A stretch of 64,000 nucleotides of DNA from Bacteroidales bacterium. Its GTDB lineage: Bacteria > Bacteroidota > Bacteroidia > Bacteroidales > UBA7332. The stretch lies in NCBI GenBank assembly GCA_028687995.1, contig JAQTZA010000010.1:60891-124890 (forward strand), read 5' to 3'. The first letter of the stretch is position 1, and the number at the start of each line of letters is the position of its first letter. This document shows positions 8,742 to 16,921 of this stretch, piece by piece. The position numbers and the translations under genes were made by a program. A model generated the notes under the pieces. That model had not been told where the DNA came from, made no database searches, and saw nothing but the letters and a program-made list of their open reading frames with translations.

Positions 8742-9704
8742 CTATTTATGATTAGTTATATTCTTCTCTTTAATAATATAAGCAGGTCTTCGCTTCGACT
8801 CAATAAATAATTTCCCAAGATATTCCCCTAAGATACCGATCATTAGTAATTGAATTCCGCCGATGAAGGAGACGACGATCAACAAAGATGTCCAACCAGG
8901 AATTGTTTGATCGGTAAACAACTTTAATATAATGGCATACATTCCATACAAAAACGAAGCTATCGCCATTACCATTCCTAATATCGTAGATGCATGCAAC
9001 GGTCGAATACTAAAACTAGTAATCCCAATTATGGCAAAACGAAACATCTTTTTGAAAGAGTACTTTGTCTGGCCCCATGTCCTTTTTTCGGGAACATATT
9101 CTAATGCGAACTGCTTAAAGCCCAACCATCGAACCAAACCTCTATAAAATATTGGATTCTCTTTGAATTTACGAAGCGCATCTATAACACTGCTGTCAAC
9201 CAACCTGAAATCGGCACTTCCTTGTTCAATCTCAACATCTGACAATTTGTTGATCAATTTATAGAAAAATTCAGATGTTTTTCGCTTTAAAAATCCTGTT
9301 TCTGATGTATCTTTTCGTAGTGTATAAACAACATCATATCCCTCTTTCCATTTCTCAATCATGGCAGGAATCAATTCTGGTGGATGTTGCAAATCACCAT
9401 CCATCGAAACCACACAATCACCTTCGGCATAATCTAATCCAGCACGCAAAGCACTTTGATGGCCAAAATTGCGAGAGAAAGAGAGGTATTTGATTCTATC
9501 ATCCTTCTCACCCAACTCTTTGATGACTTCCAATGTATTGTCAGTACTACCATCATTCACAAATATGATTTCGAAGTTGATGATTTTCTCTAGCGTATGA
9601 GTAAGTCTATCCACCATGAGTGAGACATTTCCAGCCTCATTCATAATAGGAATTACTACAGAAAGTAAAGGTTTTTCCTCCATATTTGATTCTTTTTTGA
9701 TCAT
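8742..9704 (-). CDS. gtrB: GtrB-like polyprenyl-phosphate glycosyltransferase
   Basis: The 320-residue protein has a dolichol-phosphate-mannose-synthase-type GT2 domain: LSVVIPIMNEAGNVS, VNDGSTDNTLEV and the SMDGDLQHPPELI metal site. Two C-terminal transmembrane helices follow (about 230-300). This arrangement defines GtrB/ArnC-type enzymes, which move a sugar from a nucleotide onto undecaprenyl phosphate on the cytoplasmic side. A GtrA flippase gene lies just upstream and a GT-C candidate just downstream. The frame could also begin at MEEKPLLSVV (codon 8), which leaves all motifs intact. The sugar donor is probably UDP-glucose in the family but is not provable here. Confidence 0.85.
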   Translation of the reverse strand: MIKKESNMEEKPLLSVVIPIMNEAGNVSLMVDRLTHTLEKIINFEIIFVNDGSTDNTLEVIKELGEKDDRIKYLSFSRNFGHQSALRAGLDYAEGDCVVSMDGDLQHPPELIPAMIEKWKEGYDVVYTLRKDTSETGFLKRKTSEFFYKLINKLSDVEIEQGSADFRLVDSSVIDALRKFKENPIFYRGLVRWLGFKQFALEYVPEKRTWGQTKYSFKKMFRFAIIGITSFSIRPLHASTILGMVMAIASFLYGMYAIILKLFTDQTIPGWTSLLIVVSFIGGIQLLMIGILGEYLGKLFIESKRRPAYIIKEKNITNHK

Positions 9705-9747
9705 TGTATTTAATTCTTGAAAATCAACAAGTTCAATATTAATAAAA

Positions 9748-10167
9748 TCACAATTTGTCCGATTTCAACACAAATCTTACAAGTAAATAAGTGATGGGCA
9801 CAACTACAACAAACACTGGTATCGGAGCTAATTCTTTAGAAATTCCGAGCCATAAAAACAGATTCAGAAGCCCCAATTGAGAGAGGTAATTGATTCCTTG
9901 ACTTACACCAAAACCCAATCCTTTTTTCAAACTTGGTTTTGTCTTAAATGTAAAGTAATTTGACAAGAAAAAATTTGAAATAAAACCAACTCCAAATCCA
10001 ATAGAATAAGCCACGTTGGCATTGACCACAGAAATAAAAAGAATATACAATCCATAATGAATAGCAGTTGCCAAAACGCCAACAATCCCAAAGCGTAAAA
10101 TCTCTACAATTCGTGATTCATTATTCATTAATATTTTGGATCCTTTTTGTGCGTACTGTTTCAGCAT
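9748..10167 (-). CDS. gtrA: GtrA-family flippase-like membrane protein
   Basis: The 139-residue protein has four predicted transmembrane helices. It carries the GtrA signature: ILRFGIVGVLATAIHYGLY in helix 1, VGFISNFFLSNYFTFKTKP in helix 2 and YLLVRFVLKSD at the end. GtrA proteins are proposed to flip undecaprenyl-phosphate-sugar outward for a periplasmic glucosyltransferase. It directly precedes the GtrB-like gene, as in phage-derived O-antigen glucosylation cassettes. A start at MNNESRIVEILRFG (codon 14) is equally possible. Confidence 0.85.
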   Translation of the reverse strand: MLKQYAQKGSKILMNNESRIVEILRFGIVGVLATAIHYGLYILFISVVNANVAYSIGFGVGFISNFFLSNYFTFKTKPSLKKGLGFGVSQGINYLSQLGLLNLFLWLGISKELAPIPVFVVVVPITYLLVRFVLKSDKL

Positions 10168-10191
10168 TTTATCCCTTTATTTTTTTTACAA

Positions 10192-11157
10192 TTATACGTA
10201 AAATTCTTGATTTTCAGGCTCTTTTATCACCCTTTTCTTGATATAGAGGTAATATTTAAAAGGGTTAAACAAAACAGTAAAAATATCAAATAGAATTCTA
10301 TTTAAAGGGAGATTTCGATTCAAACCATTCGATCTAAATAGCTGTGAAGCATACCAAATGAATCGTTGCTCGTATCGAATATCCCATGGCAAATTGGGAT
10401 ATATATATTCTCTACGAAATGATTCTGTTCTAAAATAGTTTGGTTTGATAAGGTAGTCGATTGTCATATTATTTGTTGCCTGGTCGTGTTGGCGGTACAT
10501 CACTGTCTCAGTCTCCATAAAATACATTTTGTAGCCTGCCTTTGTGAGACTCAACCACATTGGATAATCCTCTTGCAATTTCACCTGTTCATTGAAACCA
10601 CCCACGTCCAATTGAGTTTGTCTGTGAATAAAACTAGAGGGCGTAAAATTTATTCGATCGGAAAGCAACAATTTTCGATATTGTCCTAATGCACTAATCT
10701 CATCATTGATAATATTCTTTGGCAACAATGCTGGTATTCTTTTCAGGAAATGACTTTCTTCAAAAATTTCAGAATATATTCTAGCATACGAGAAGAGAAT
10801 TTTTATCTCTGGATTGTCTACGATAAATGCCATATTTCGTTCTACACACTCTGGTAATAATGCATCATCACCTGCACAATATTTTATCCAATCTCCGGAG
10901 GCAGCATTTAAACCTCTGTTGCAATTGGCTGCGATACCAGTGTTTTTAAGTACTGTAATCAATTCTACACGAACAAACCGTTCTCGATGTTTAGTTATCC
11001 AAGCGCTACACAGCTCAACGGTATTATCTTTCGAACAATCATCAGTAACAATCAACTCCAATTTAATCCAAGTTTGTGAAGCGATGCTATCCAGCGTTTC
11101 AATAACAAATTTCGAGGAGTTATAAGTAACAACGACAACTGATACGATTGGATTCAT
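10192..11157 (-). CDS. Family 2 glycosyltransferase
   Basis: The 321-residue GT2 enzyme shows IVSVVVVTYNSSKFVIETL, a TDDCSKDNT nucleotide-binding loop and the CAGDDALLP metal site. A LQEDYPMWLSL segment near 195 fits the catalytic-base region of GT2 enzymes (the ED dyad). There is no transmembrane segment. It lies between wzx and gtrA in the operon, so it most likely helps build the repeat unit on the cytoplasmic face. It is not a close copy of the 168-1259/6004-7047 pair. Confidence 0.87.
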   Translation of the reverse strand: MNPIVSVVVVTYNSSKFVIETLDSIASQTWIKLELIVTDDCSKDNTVELCSAWITKHRERFVRVELITVLKNTGIAANCNRGLNAASGDWIKYCAGDDALLPECVERNMAFIVDNPEIKILFSYARIYSEIFEESHFLKRIPALLPKNIINDEISALGQYRKLLLSDRINFTPSSFIHRQTQLDVGGFNEQVKLQEDYPMWLSLTKAGYKMYFMETETVMYRQHDQATNNMTIDYLIKPNYFRTESFRREYIYPNLPWDIRYEQRFIWYASQLFRSNGLNRNLPLNRILFDIFTVLFNPFKYYLYIKKRVIKEPENQEFYV

Positions 11158-11167
11158 TTATACTCAA

Positions 11168-12682
11168 TTAATTTTGATTTGGAACTTTGGAATTCAATTT
11201 CTTTTTAAGGAAATTCACTACTATCGATTTGATATCAATTACTTTATTCAACTCTCTGAATGAGTAAAAAGAAGTAATAACAAAGATAAGAAAACCAACA
11301 CTGTATTTCAATAATGATGAGTCAATATAGATGGTTAGAAACGAGATCAAAGTGAATAGAAATGAGATTCCCAAAATTCGATACACTTCAAATGAATAAC
11401 TAAATCCAAATTTGCTCCTTAAAACAAAGTACGTAAATATCATACCAATGAAATAATTGAGAATAAAAGATATCCCTAAACCGGTCAAACCCAAGTATTG
11501 ATATCCAATCAGATTGGTCACTAAAAAAAATAATCCCGAAATAATTTCCGTAATGAGAAAAATACGCCCAGCTCCTTTTGCTAAATAGATATAACCCATT
11601 GCCCATGTCACTGTTTTAAATTGCATGCCCAAAACCGAAAGATTAGCAAACATAATAACAGGCAAAAATGCCGATGTATATAGTATTTTTATAACAAATG
11701 GCATAGTGATAATCAATAATGATAACAACGGAGTAATAATATAAAGTGCAGTTTCGGCCTGTTGTTTCACTAGCTCTTTGATTTTAGAGATACTATCATT
11801 TACAGCAGATAATCTGGGATAATAGTCTGTCCCCATTGCAGTAAATACAACACCTGTATACTGTGCCACCACTCCCAATCCAGCATTATACAAACCTACA
11901 TCAGCGACTCCTCCTTTACGGCTTATATAGGAAGACAAAACATAATTTAACAAAGTAGTCCAAAAACCTGAGATAGTCATAAATATTCCCAATTTGGCCA
12001 TACCTAGACCACCATTGTATGTCTCTTTAATTGATAATTCAATCGCTGGAATTCTAACCTTGCGTACAAAATACCATGTCAATACAAAAGTAACCACTGC
12101 AGTCAGAATCATCGCAGGGACGATACCTTTCGCACCCCAAATATAGTATAGTGGCAGTGATGTAATTAATCCTAAAATAGAGCCAATCATACCAGATTTG
12201 GCAAGGGCTGTTAATTGGCGTGAGCCTTGCAATACAGCACTTTGTCCTTTGCTCACTGTTAATAAAAAGATTGTAACAGAAAGCCAAACAAAAGACCATG
12301 TATAGTCTCCATTACCAAAAGACCATTTACTTAATAATGGTGCACAGGCTAAAGTGATTAATGAACCGAGTAATCCGCTCATAAACGACCAGCGCCTTAA
12401 AATCAATACAACACGAGATAATTTCGAACTATTGTTTGTGTTATATGCCTCCGAAACATCGCGAACAGCACTTAATGCAATTCCAAATCCTGAGACAGAT
12501 AAGATGAGTTGTAACGGCGCATTCAGAAGGCTCATAATACCAACACCAGCAGTACCTAATAAGACAGCAACAAATTTGACCCTAATTATTCCAATTAAAA
12601 TATTGAATACTTGCACTCCACCAAATAGAGATGTTGCTTTAAAGATCTGTCGATAAGAAGATTGTTGACTAGATGAAGTCAT
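11168..12682 (-). CDS. wzx: Wzx-type polysaccharide flippase
   Basis: The 504-residue, strongly hydrophobic protein belongs to the MOP exporter superfamily. The N-terminal region TSLFGGVQVFNILIGIIRVK and the AVLLGTAGVGIMSLL loop match the O-antigen translocase (WzxE-like) group. It should flip the undecaprenyl-diphosphate-linked repeat unit across the inner membrane, which makes this locus a Wzx-dependent one. Its start overlaps the preceding acyltransferase stop by 4 bases. No matching Wzy is obvious in the window. Confidence 0.85.
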   Translation of the reverse strand: MTSSSQQSSYRQIFKATSLFGGVQVFNILIGIIRVKFVAVLLGTAGVGIMSLLNAPLQLILSVSGFGIALSAVRDVSEAYNTNNSSKLSRVVLILRRWSFMSGLLGSLITLACAPLLSKWSFGNGDYTWSFVWLSVTIFLLTVSKGQSAVLQGSRQLTALAKSGMIGSILGLITSLPLYYIWGAKGIVPAMILTAVVTFVLTWYFVRKVRIPAIELSIKETYNGGLGMAKLGIFMTISGFWTTLLNYVLSSYISRKGGVADVGLYNAGLGVVAQYTGVVFTAMGTDYYPRLSAVNDSISKIKELVKQQAETALYIITPLLSLLIITMPFVIKILYTSAFLPVIMFANLSVLGMQFKTVTWAMGYIYLAKGAGRIFLITEIISGLFFLVTNLIGYQYLGLTGLGISFILNYFIGMIFTYFVLRSKFGFSYSFEVYRILGISFLFTLISFLTIYIDSSLLKYSVGFLIFVITSFYSFRELNKVIDIKSIVVNFLKKKLNSKVPNQN

Positions 12683-13305
12683 AAAGCACGAATTATTTTC
12701 GCTGGAACCCCACCAATAATAACATTTGCAGGAAACTCCCCTGAGACAACTGCACCAGCGGCAACTATAGAATTTTCCCCAATACTACTATTTTTCAATA
12801 TCATAACTCCATTCCCAATCCACACGTTTTGGCCAATAATCACTTTACCAATTTCTCCTAATTCTCGTCTCTTATCAGGAGCAATTCCGTGAGCCTCGTG
12901 ATCCATAATGGAAACACCCTCACCAATTAATGAATTATCTCCAATTTCTATATAATTAGCAGCGCAAAGAATCAAGTTGTTGTTTGTCGAAACATTATTT
13001 CCAATTTTAATTTGCGATTTTTTATATCTTGGTTGAATTTCGATTAAACCATTGTAAAATCGACCACCCAATTTATACCCAAAAGAACATTTTTCGCCTA
13101 TCTCTACACATCCAGAGCCACTAATTTTTATTTTTTGATTGCTAATAGGATAGGTTTTAAAGATTAACTCATGCCTCCTAATTTTCAACAAATTAGGTAG
13201 CGAAAATTTATAAACCCGTCGATGATAAAACATCAACAGCCTAAAAGGTAAAAAGAATCGAAACAAAATGCTTTGTAATATTCTTCTCAAGAGATTCATA
13301 GTCAA
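12679..13305 (-). CDS. Hexapeptide-repeat (left-handed beta-helix) acyltransferase
   Basis: The 208-residue protein has a basic, hydrophobic N-terminus (about 55 residues), then irregular hexapeptide repeats such as IEIGDNSLIGEGV. It has the VSIMDHEAHGI loop with the catalytic-type histidine and the IGQNVWIGNGVMILKNSSIG ... GVPAKIIRAL end typical of maltose/galactoside O-acetyltransferases. It probably O- or N-acetylates a sugar of the surface glycan using acetyl-CoA. With an FdtA/FdtB pair in the operon it could be the FdtC-type step, but the GNAT at 14540 competes for that role. Confidence 0.8.
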   Translation of the reverse strand: MTMNLLRRILQSILFRFFLPFRLLMFYHRRVYKFSLPNLLKIRRHELIFKTYPISNQKIKISGSGCVEIGEKCSFGYKLGGRFYNGLIEIQPRYKKSQIKIGNNVSTNNNLILCAANYIEIGDNSLIGEGVSIMDHEAHGIAPDKRRELGEIGKVIIGQNVWIGNGVMILKNSSIGENSIVAAGAVVSGEFPANVIIGGVPAKIIRAL

Positions 13306-13334
13306 CAGTTTTTTCGGAATAGATTGATACTCCT

Positions 13335-14543
13335 TTAATTAAATGAGTTAATAACTTCTACTACTCGTTCAATCTCTTTGTCACTCATTACAGGACTCAT
13401 TGGCAAAGACAATACTTCGCTATGAATTTTCTCAGTTATCGGAAAACTCAAATCATTTAACTCCTTGTATGCTGTTTGTTTATGCGGTGGTATTGGATAA
13501 TGAATCAATGTTTGCACGCCATTATCCATCAGAAATTGTTGCAATCTTTCTCTTTCATCGCAACGAATGACGAATAGATGCCATACGTGTGAGGAATCAA
13601 GTCGTAAGTCGTAAGTCGTAAGTCGATGGTTATCAACTGGTAGTGTAATTTTTTCGTTTTTAATGTGTTCACAATAATATGCTGCACTCTCTCTGCGTCG
13701 TTGATTTTCGACATCTATATATTTCAGTTTGACATTCAAAATCGCAGCCTGCAACTCATCCAATCGACTATTCAAACCTTTATATTCGTTTACATATTTT
13801 TGTTTGCTGCCATAATTACCTAATGCTCGAACTGTATCGGCAAGTAAATCATCATTAGTAGTAACTGCTCCGGCATCTCCCAAAGCACCCAAGTTTTTGC
13901 CTGGATAAAAACTAAATCCAGCTGCATCTCCCAATGCCCCTGTCTTTTTAGTGAGAGTGTGACTTTGAGTCACGCCCTCACTATTTTTTTCTTCCCTCCT
14001 TGGGAAAGCTTGTCCCGCCTTAGCGGGAGGTTGGGGGAGGTTTGCTCCAATCGCTTGAGCATTGTCCTCAATAATCTTAAGATTATATTTTTTGGCTAAC
14101 AATTCCAATTCATCACTCCAACAAATCTGGCCATAAAGGTGAACCACCATGATAGCCTTTGTACGTGGCGTTATGCATCGTTCTATTAATGAAATATCAA
14201 GATTATAGGTCTCAATATTGGGCTCAACAAGCACAGGATTTAATCGATTATCACTAATAGCAAGAATTGAGGCAATATAGGTATTTGCAGGAACAATCAC
14301 TTCATCGCCCACTTGCATCACACCCATTTCGATATATGCCTTAAATATTAATCGCAATGCATCCAACCCATTGGCAACACCAATAGCGTGTTTAACACCA
14401 ATGTATTGAGATAAATTTTGTTCAAAGTTTTGCAACTCTTTACCCAACAAGTACCATCCACTATCAATCACTCGACCGACAGCCTCTTTTAGCTCTTGTT
14501 GATACTGTTCATTTATCTTTTGTAAATCTAAGAATTTTATCAT
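13335..14543 (-). CDS. fdtB: FdtB-type sugar aminotransferase carrying two in-frame repeat insertions
   Basis: This is a DegT/DnrJ aminotransferase with an intact core: [19 protein letters not shown] and PLP lysine K216 in [18 protein letters not shown]. The SFYPGKN form with that [12 protein letters not shown] tail fits the 3-amino-sugar branch (FdtB/QdtB), and two FdtA-like ketoisomerases lie upstream. At 402 residues it is longer than the usual 365-375. The excess falls in two places: residues 168-199, proline- and charge-rich with no family counterpart and encoded by palindromic DNA, and residues 306-318, encoded by 7-base tandem repeats. The first insert lies shortly before the PLP-lysine loop, so activity may be affected. 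The gene overlaps the GNAT gene by 4 bases. Confidence 0.85.
   Translation of the reverse strand: MIKFLDLQKINEQYQQELKEAVGRVIDSGWYLLGKELQNFEQNLSQYIGVKHAIGVANGLDALRLIFKAYIEMGVMQVGDEVIVPANTYIASILAISDNRLNPVLVEPNIETYNLDISLIERCITPRTKAIMVVHLYGQICWSDELELLAKKYNLKIIEDNAQAIGANLPQPPAKAGQAFPRREEKNSEGVTQSHTLTKKTGALGDAAGFSFYPGKNLGALGDAGAVTTNDDLLADTVRALGNYGSKQKYVNEYKGLNSRLDELQAAILNVKLKYIDVENQRRRESAAYYCEHIKNEKITLPVDNHRLTTYDLRLDSSHVWHLFVIRCDERERLQQFLMDNGVQTLIHYPIPPHKQTAYKELNDLSFPITEKIHSEVLSLPMSPVMSDKEIERVVEVINSFN
13601..13625. repeat. 7-base tandem repeat (gtcgtaa), 3.6 copies
   Basis: The unit gtcgtaa is repeated head to tail inside the fdtB coding sequence and encodes part of the [11 protein letters not shown] peptide. 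The flanking protein sequence resumes normal family similarity at HVWHLFVIR. Copy-number change in steps other than three would shift the frame, so the tract is a potential mutation hot spot. Confidence 0.75.
13947..14042 (-). repeat. Palindromic element inserted in frame in fdtB
   Basis: About 96 bases hold three hairpins in a row: agtgagagtgtgact / gagtcacgccctcact (near 13960-13993), cttccc / gggaaag, and the perfect cccgc-ctta-gcggg stem. The GC content is well above its surroundings. The reading frame stays open through it and adds about 30 residues to the aminotransferase. Proline-rich peptide and hairpins of this kind suggest a small mobile palindromic repeat, comparable in behaviour to the Rickettsia palindromic elements. 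Confidence 0.6.
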
Positions 14544-14992
14544 AAAATCTTTATCATTTCAAGTAATCCATTGACTGCTAATTGTTTTTGAAATCCTGTT
14601 TTGGAGTATAGATTAATGGCTGCAATATTATTTTCTAATACAAAAAGTTTCAAAACACTGAGTTCTCTTTTTTTACATATTGTAATTATATGCTTCATCA
14701 TTATTTCGCCAATTCCTTTTCGCCAATATAGTTTATCTCCAATATATCCCCAATACTCAGCCTCACTATTTTTTATATTTTTCAATCCACACACACCTAT
14801 TGGAATACCCGAAACTGTAACTCCCCATATTTCGTAATCCTTTTTACTGTCCAAACTTTCAAACCATCTACGCTGATCAATTTGAGTAAAATCAGGAGTA
14901 TTTGTTAGCACTTTTATTTCCAAATCATTCAACCAAATCCATGAAAGTTCTAGAAATTTTTCATCAAATTTTACAAATTCAACCACTTTCAA
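14540..14992 (-). CDS. GNAT-family N-acetyltransferase
   Basis: The 150-residue protein has a single GNAT domain. Motif A is the [16 protein letters not shown] segment near residue 90, which corresponds to the acetyl-CoA pyrophosphate loop, and motif B is [16 protein letters not shown]. It overlaps fdtB by 4 bases and follows a FemAB-like gene. A role in N-acetylating the amino sugar made by FdtB is plausible from position, but GNATs are too diverse to be sure. Confidence 0.75.
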   Translation of the reverse strand: MKVVEFVKFDEKFLELSWIWLNDLEIKVLTNTPDFTQIDQRRWFESLDSKKDYEIWGVTVSGIPIGVCGLKNIKNSEAEYWGYIGDKLYWRKGIGEIMMKHIITICKKRELSVLKLFVLENNIAAINLYSKTGFQKQLAVNGLLEMIKIL

Positions 14993-14995
14993 AAA

Positions 14996-15922
14996 TTATA
15001 AATTCATTGTAATTGAATATTTCAACGAAGATACACATTCGTGTGTCTCCTTAAATCGCAACAAACCCTCGTTCGGGACTCCATTTTCTGTGGATTTTCC
15101 TAGATCAACATAGTCAAAACCTAGATTTTTATAAAAATTCCACAAATGTATTGCTAAGAAATCCATTGCTCTGACAGAACGACCGCTGAGCGCATCACCC
15201 CAGAATACCGCAAATGCTATTTTTTCTCTAATCCTATAAAATATAGCCGCTGAAACTAAATCATTTTCTGGTCCTTCGACAGCAAAATAGTCTGTTTGAA
15301 AGAGTAGTTCTGCTTGTTGCAAATCATCAAAAGACATAAAAATAGGTCTTCCCATTCTGACTCTATTATCTACTATTAAATCGTAAACCGACTGTTTATC
15401 TTGTAACGAATCGACTTGTCTAAATATCAAACCACTTTTTACGGCTTGATTCAAATAGGTTCTACTGTCTGGGTAGGTATATGTGCTATTAAAATTCTTC
15501 AAATTGACCCAACTGGTTATTTCGGGTATTTCTAATTCGAATCCTTTTCTGACAAAAGCATTTACTAATTTGGCATTCAATGTTTGAGAATAAATATCCG
15601 GTGGCAAAATGAAATGTAATTTTTCCAATTTGTGCTGCTTGGAATATTCAATCAAATCTTCAAGAAATGAATCAATTGTACTGGGATGAACTAGCTCATT
15701 TTTATAATGAAATCCACCAAAAGGTGCAGAGAATGGAGATAATAATTCATTATTCCTAATTCCGGCAATTAAACCAAGTGGAACTTTGTCCACGTCTTGT
15801 ATCAAACGCACAATTCGATCAACCTTATGAGCATTTATTTCAGTAAACTTTTCTGATATAAATGGATGGGGATCTGTAGGTAGTTTATGTCGAAATTGTT
15901 TGGAATCTACATCAATAATCAT
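14996..15922 (-). CDS. FemAB/GNAT-like acyltransferase
   Basis: The 308-residue protein resembles PF13480-type double-GNAT (FemAB-like) proteins. An N-terminal half contains LLSPFSAPFGGFHY, the middle has MGRPIFMSFDDLQQ, and the C-terminal half has the AIFYRIREKIAFAVFWGDAL and LGFDYVDLGKST segments. Such proteins occur in polysaccharide operons and may transfer an aminoacyl or acyl group to an amino sugar or to peptidoglycan. It sits 3 bases from the GNAT gene and overlaps the downstream FdtA copy's 3' end by 4 bases. The substrate is unknown. Confidence 0.65.
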   Translation of the reverse strand: MIIDVDSKQFRHKLPTDPHPFISEKFTEINAHKVDRIVRLIQDVDKVPLGLIAGIRNNELLSPFSAPFGGFHYKNELVHPSTIDSFLEDLIEYSKQHKLEKLHFILPPDIYSQTLNAKLVNAFVRKGFELEIPEITSWVNLKNFNSTYTYPDSRTYLNQAVKSGLIFRQVDSLQDKQSVYDLIVDNRVRMGRPIFMSFDDLQQAELLFQTDYFAVEGPENDLVSAAIFYRIREKIAFAVFWGDALSGRSVRAMDFLAIHLWNFYKNLGFDYVDLGKSTENGVPNEGLLRFKETHECVSSLKYSITMNL

Positions 15923-16338
15923 TTTTCAACGGTTGTATTTACAAACCCAAGATAATCGGGATAATTTCTAATATAATCACTTTCACTATACAAGTGTGAG
16001 GCTAGAACTAAGCAGATAGATCCAGATGAAAATCCAAGCTCAGCAGCCCAAATTCCGGGTGGAATATGTAATCCCATAAAAGGTCTATTCAATGTAACAA
16101 GTCTCTTTGTACTACCATCATCTAAAAGTATATCAAACGAACCACTCGCTGCCACTAACAATTGATGACACTCCTTGTGTGCATGAGCTCCACGCTCCTC
16201 TCCTCCGGGTATATCATATAAATAAAAAATACGTGCAATATCGAAAGGAATATCTTTCCCTCCATGAATTGGTGTAATATTGCCTGCCGCATTTTCTATC
16301 TTGGGAAAATAGATAATTGAACAATCAAAAACTGTCAT
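15919..16338 (-). CDS. fdtA: FdtA/QdtA-type dTDP-sugar 3,4-ketoisomerase
   Basis: This is a cupin of the WxcM-like family. I take the ATG at 16338 (MTVFDCSIIYFPKI), which gives 139 residues like the family and begins 7 bases after the previous stop. The longer open frame would run back into the upstream gene. The motif GGEERGAHAHKECHQ holds both active-site histidines (H52, H54), and ASGSFDILLDDG and GLHIPPGIWA follow. The enzyme moves the keto group of dTDP-4-keto-6-deoxyglucose from C4 to C3, giving the substrate of FdtB downstream. FdtA and QdtA types cannot be separated by eye. Confidence 0.82.
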   Translation of the reverse strand: MTVFDCSIIYFPKIENAAGNITPIHGGKDIPFDIARIFYLYDIPGGEERGAHAHKECHQLLVAASGSFDILLDDGSTKRLVTLNRPFMGLHIPPGIWAAELGFSSGSICLVLASHLYSESDYIRNYPDYLGFVNTTVEK

Positions 16339-16345
16339 TTTTCTA

Positions 16346-16741
16346 CTATTTACCGGATTGAATGAATTCATCATAATTTCGTATATAATCCTGCTCGTCA
16401 TATTCTGATGATGCGAGCACCATTGCCAATGCATTCGTCGAAAAATTTTCCATTGATCGCCACAAACCCGCAGGAACATACAGTCCGTAAAAGGAACGGT
16501 TCAATGAAAATACCTGTTTTTCAATTCCATCGTCCAGCACTACGTCGAAACTTCCTGACAAAGCTACAATAAATTCCTGTTGCTGCTTAAAAGCATGTCC
16601 TCCCCTTGTTTCTCCTCCGGGAACATCGTATATCCAATAAGATCGTTTAATCTTAAATGGAATATGGTTCTCGCCTTCAATAAAGGTTAAATTTCCTCTA
16701 CGGTCGAGTATTTTTGGCAAGTCAATTATTCGAGCATCCAT
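16346..16741 (-). CDS. FdtA-like cupin with the second active-site His replaced
   Basis: The 131-residue cupin is paralogous to the next gene: RRGNLTFIEG, IYDVPGGETRGGHAF, LSGSFDVVLDDG, YGLYVPAGLW. In FdtA-type ketoisomerases the HAH motif supplies two active-site histidines. Here the first is kept (H49) and the second is phenylalanine (F51). The protein may have altered specificity, may work as a partner subunit, or may be inactive. It is the first gene of the long polysaccharide operon, with a -7 promoter motif upstream. Confidence 0.78.
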   Translation of the reverse strand: MDARIIDLPKILDRRGNLTFIEGENHIPFKIKRSYWIYDVPGGETRGGHAFKQQQEFIVALSGSFDVVLDDGIEKQVFSLNRSFYGLYVPAGLWRSMENFSTNALAMVLASSEYDEQDYIRNYDEFIQSGK

Positions 16742-16759
16742 AATTTCGATTTTCTTTCA

Positions 16760-16767
16760 CAAAAATA
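16760..16767 (-). promoter_or_regulatory. -7 promoter element for the polysaccharide operon
   Basis: On the minus strand the octamer TATTTTTG matches the Bacteroidota -7 consensus TAnnTTTG, about 20 bases before the first ATG of the operon. No convincing -33 TTG is seen at the usual distance, so the call rests on one box. Confidence 0.4.
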
Positions 16768-16865
16768 TACATTAAATCCGTTAGATTTAAACCTCTTTTC
16801 ATTTAAATAGAGAAAATCAGATGAAATGTCAGAAATTCAAGTAGTAATAGAATCATTTTACCATA

Positions 16866-16903
16866 AAATAAAAAAGTACGAAACTGATCTGATTTCGTAC
16901 TTT
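16866..16903 (-). terminator. Rho-independent terminator of the T9SS operon
   Basis: A perfect 11-base stem (aaagtacgaaa / tttcgtacttt, 16873-16883 with 16893-16903) with a 9-base loop. On the minus strand it is followed by a T-rich run and lies just after the OmpA/PD40 stop codon. Confidence 0.85.
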
Positions 16904-16921
16904 AATATTAATATTGACTCA

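Noticed and set aside
13601..13625. Tandem 7-base repeats considered as a CRISPR-like array
   Set aside because: The units are contiguous without spacers and far too short.
15919..16479. Longer version of the second FdtA gene starting at 16479
   Set aside because: It would overlap the upstream gene by over 130 bases, and the added N-terminus has no family match; ATG 16338 gives the family length.
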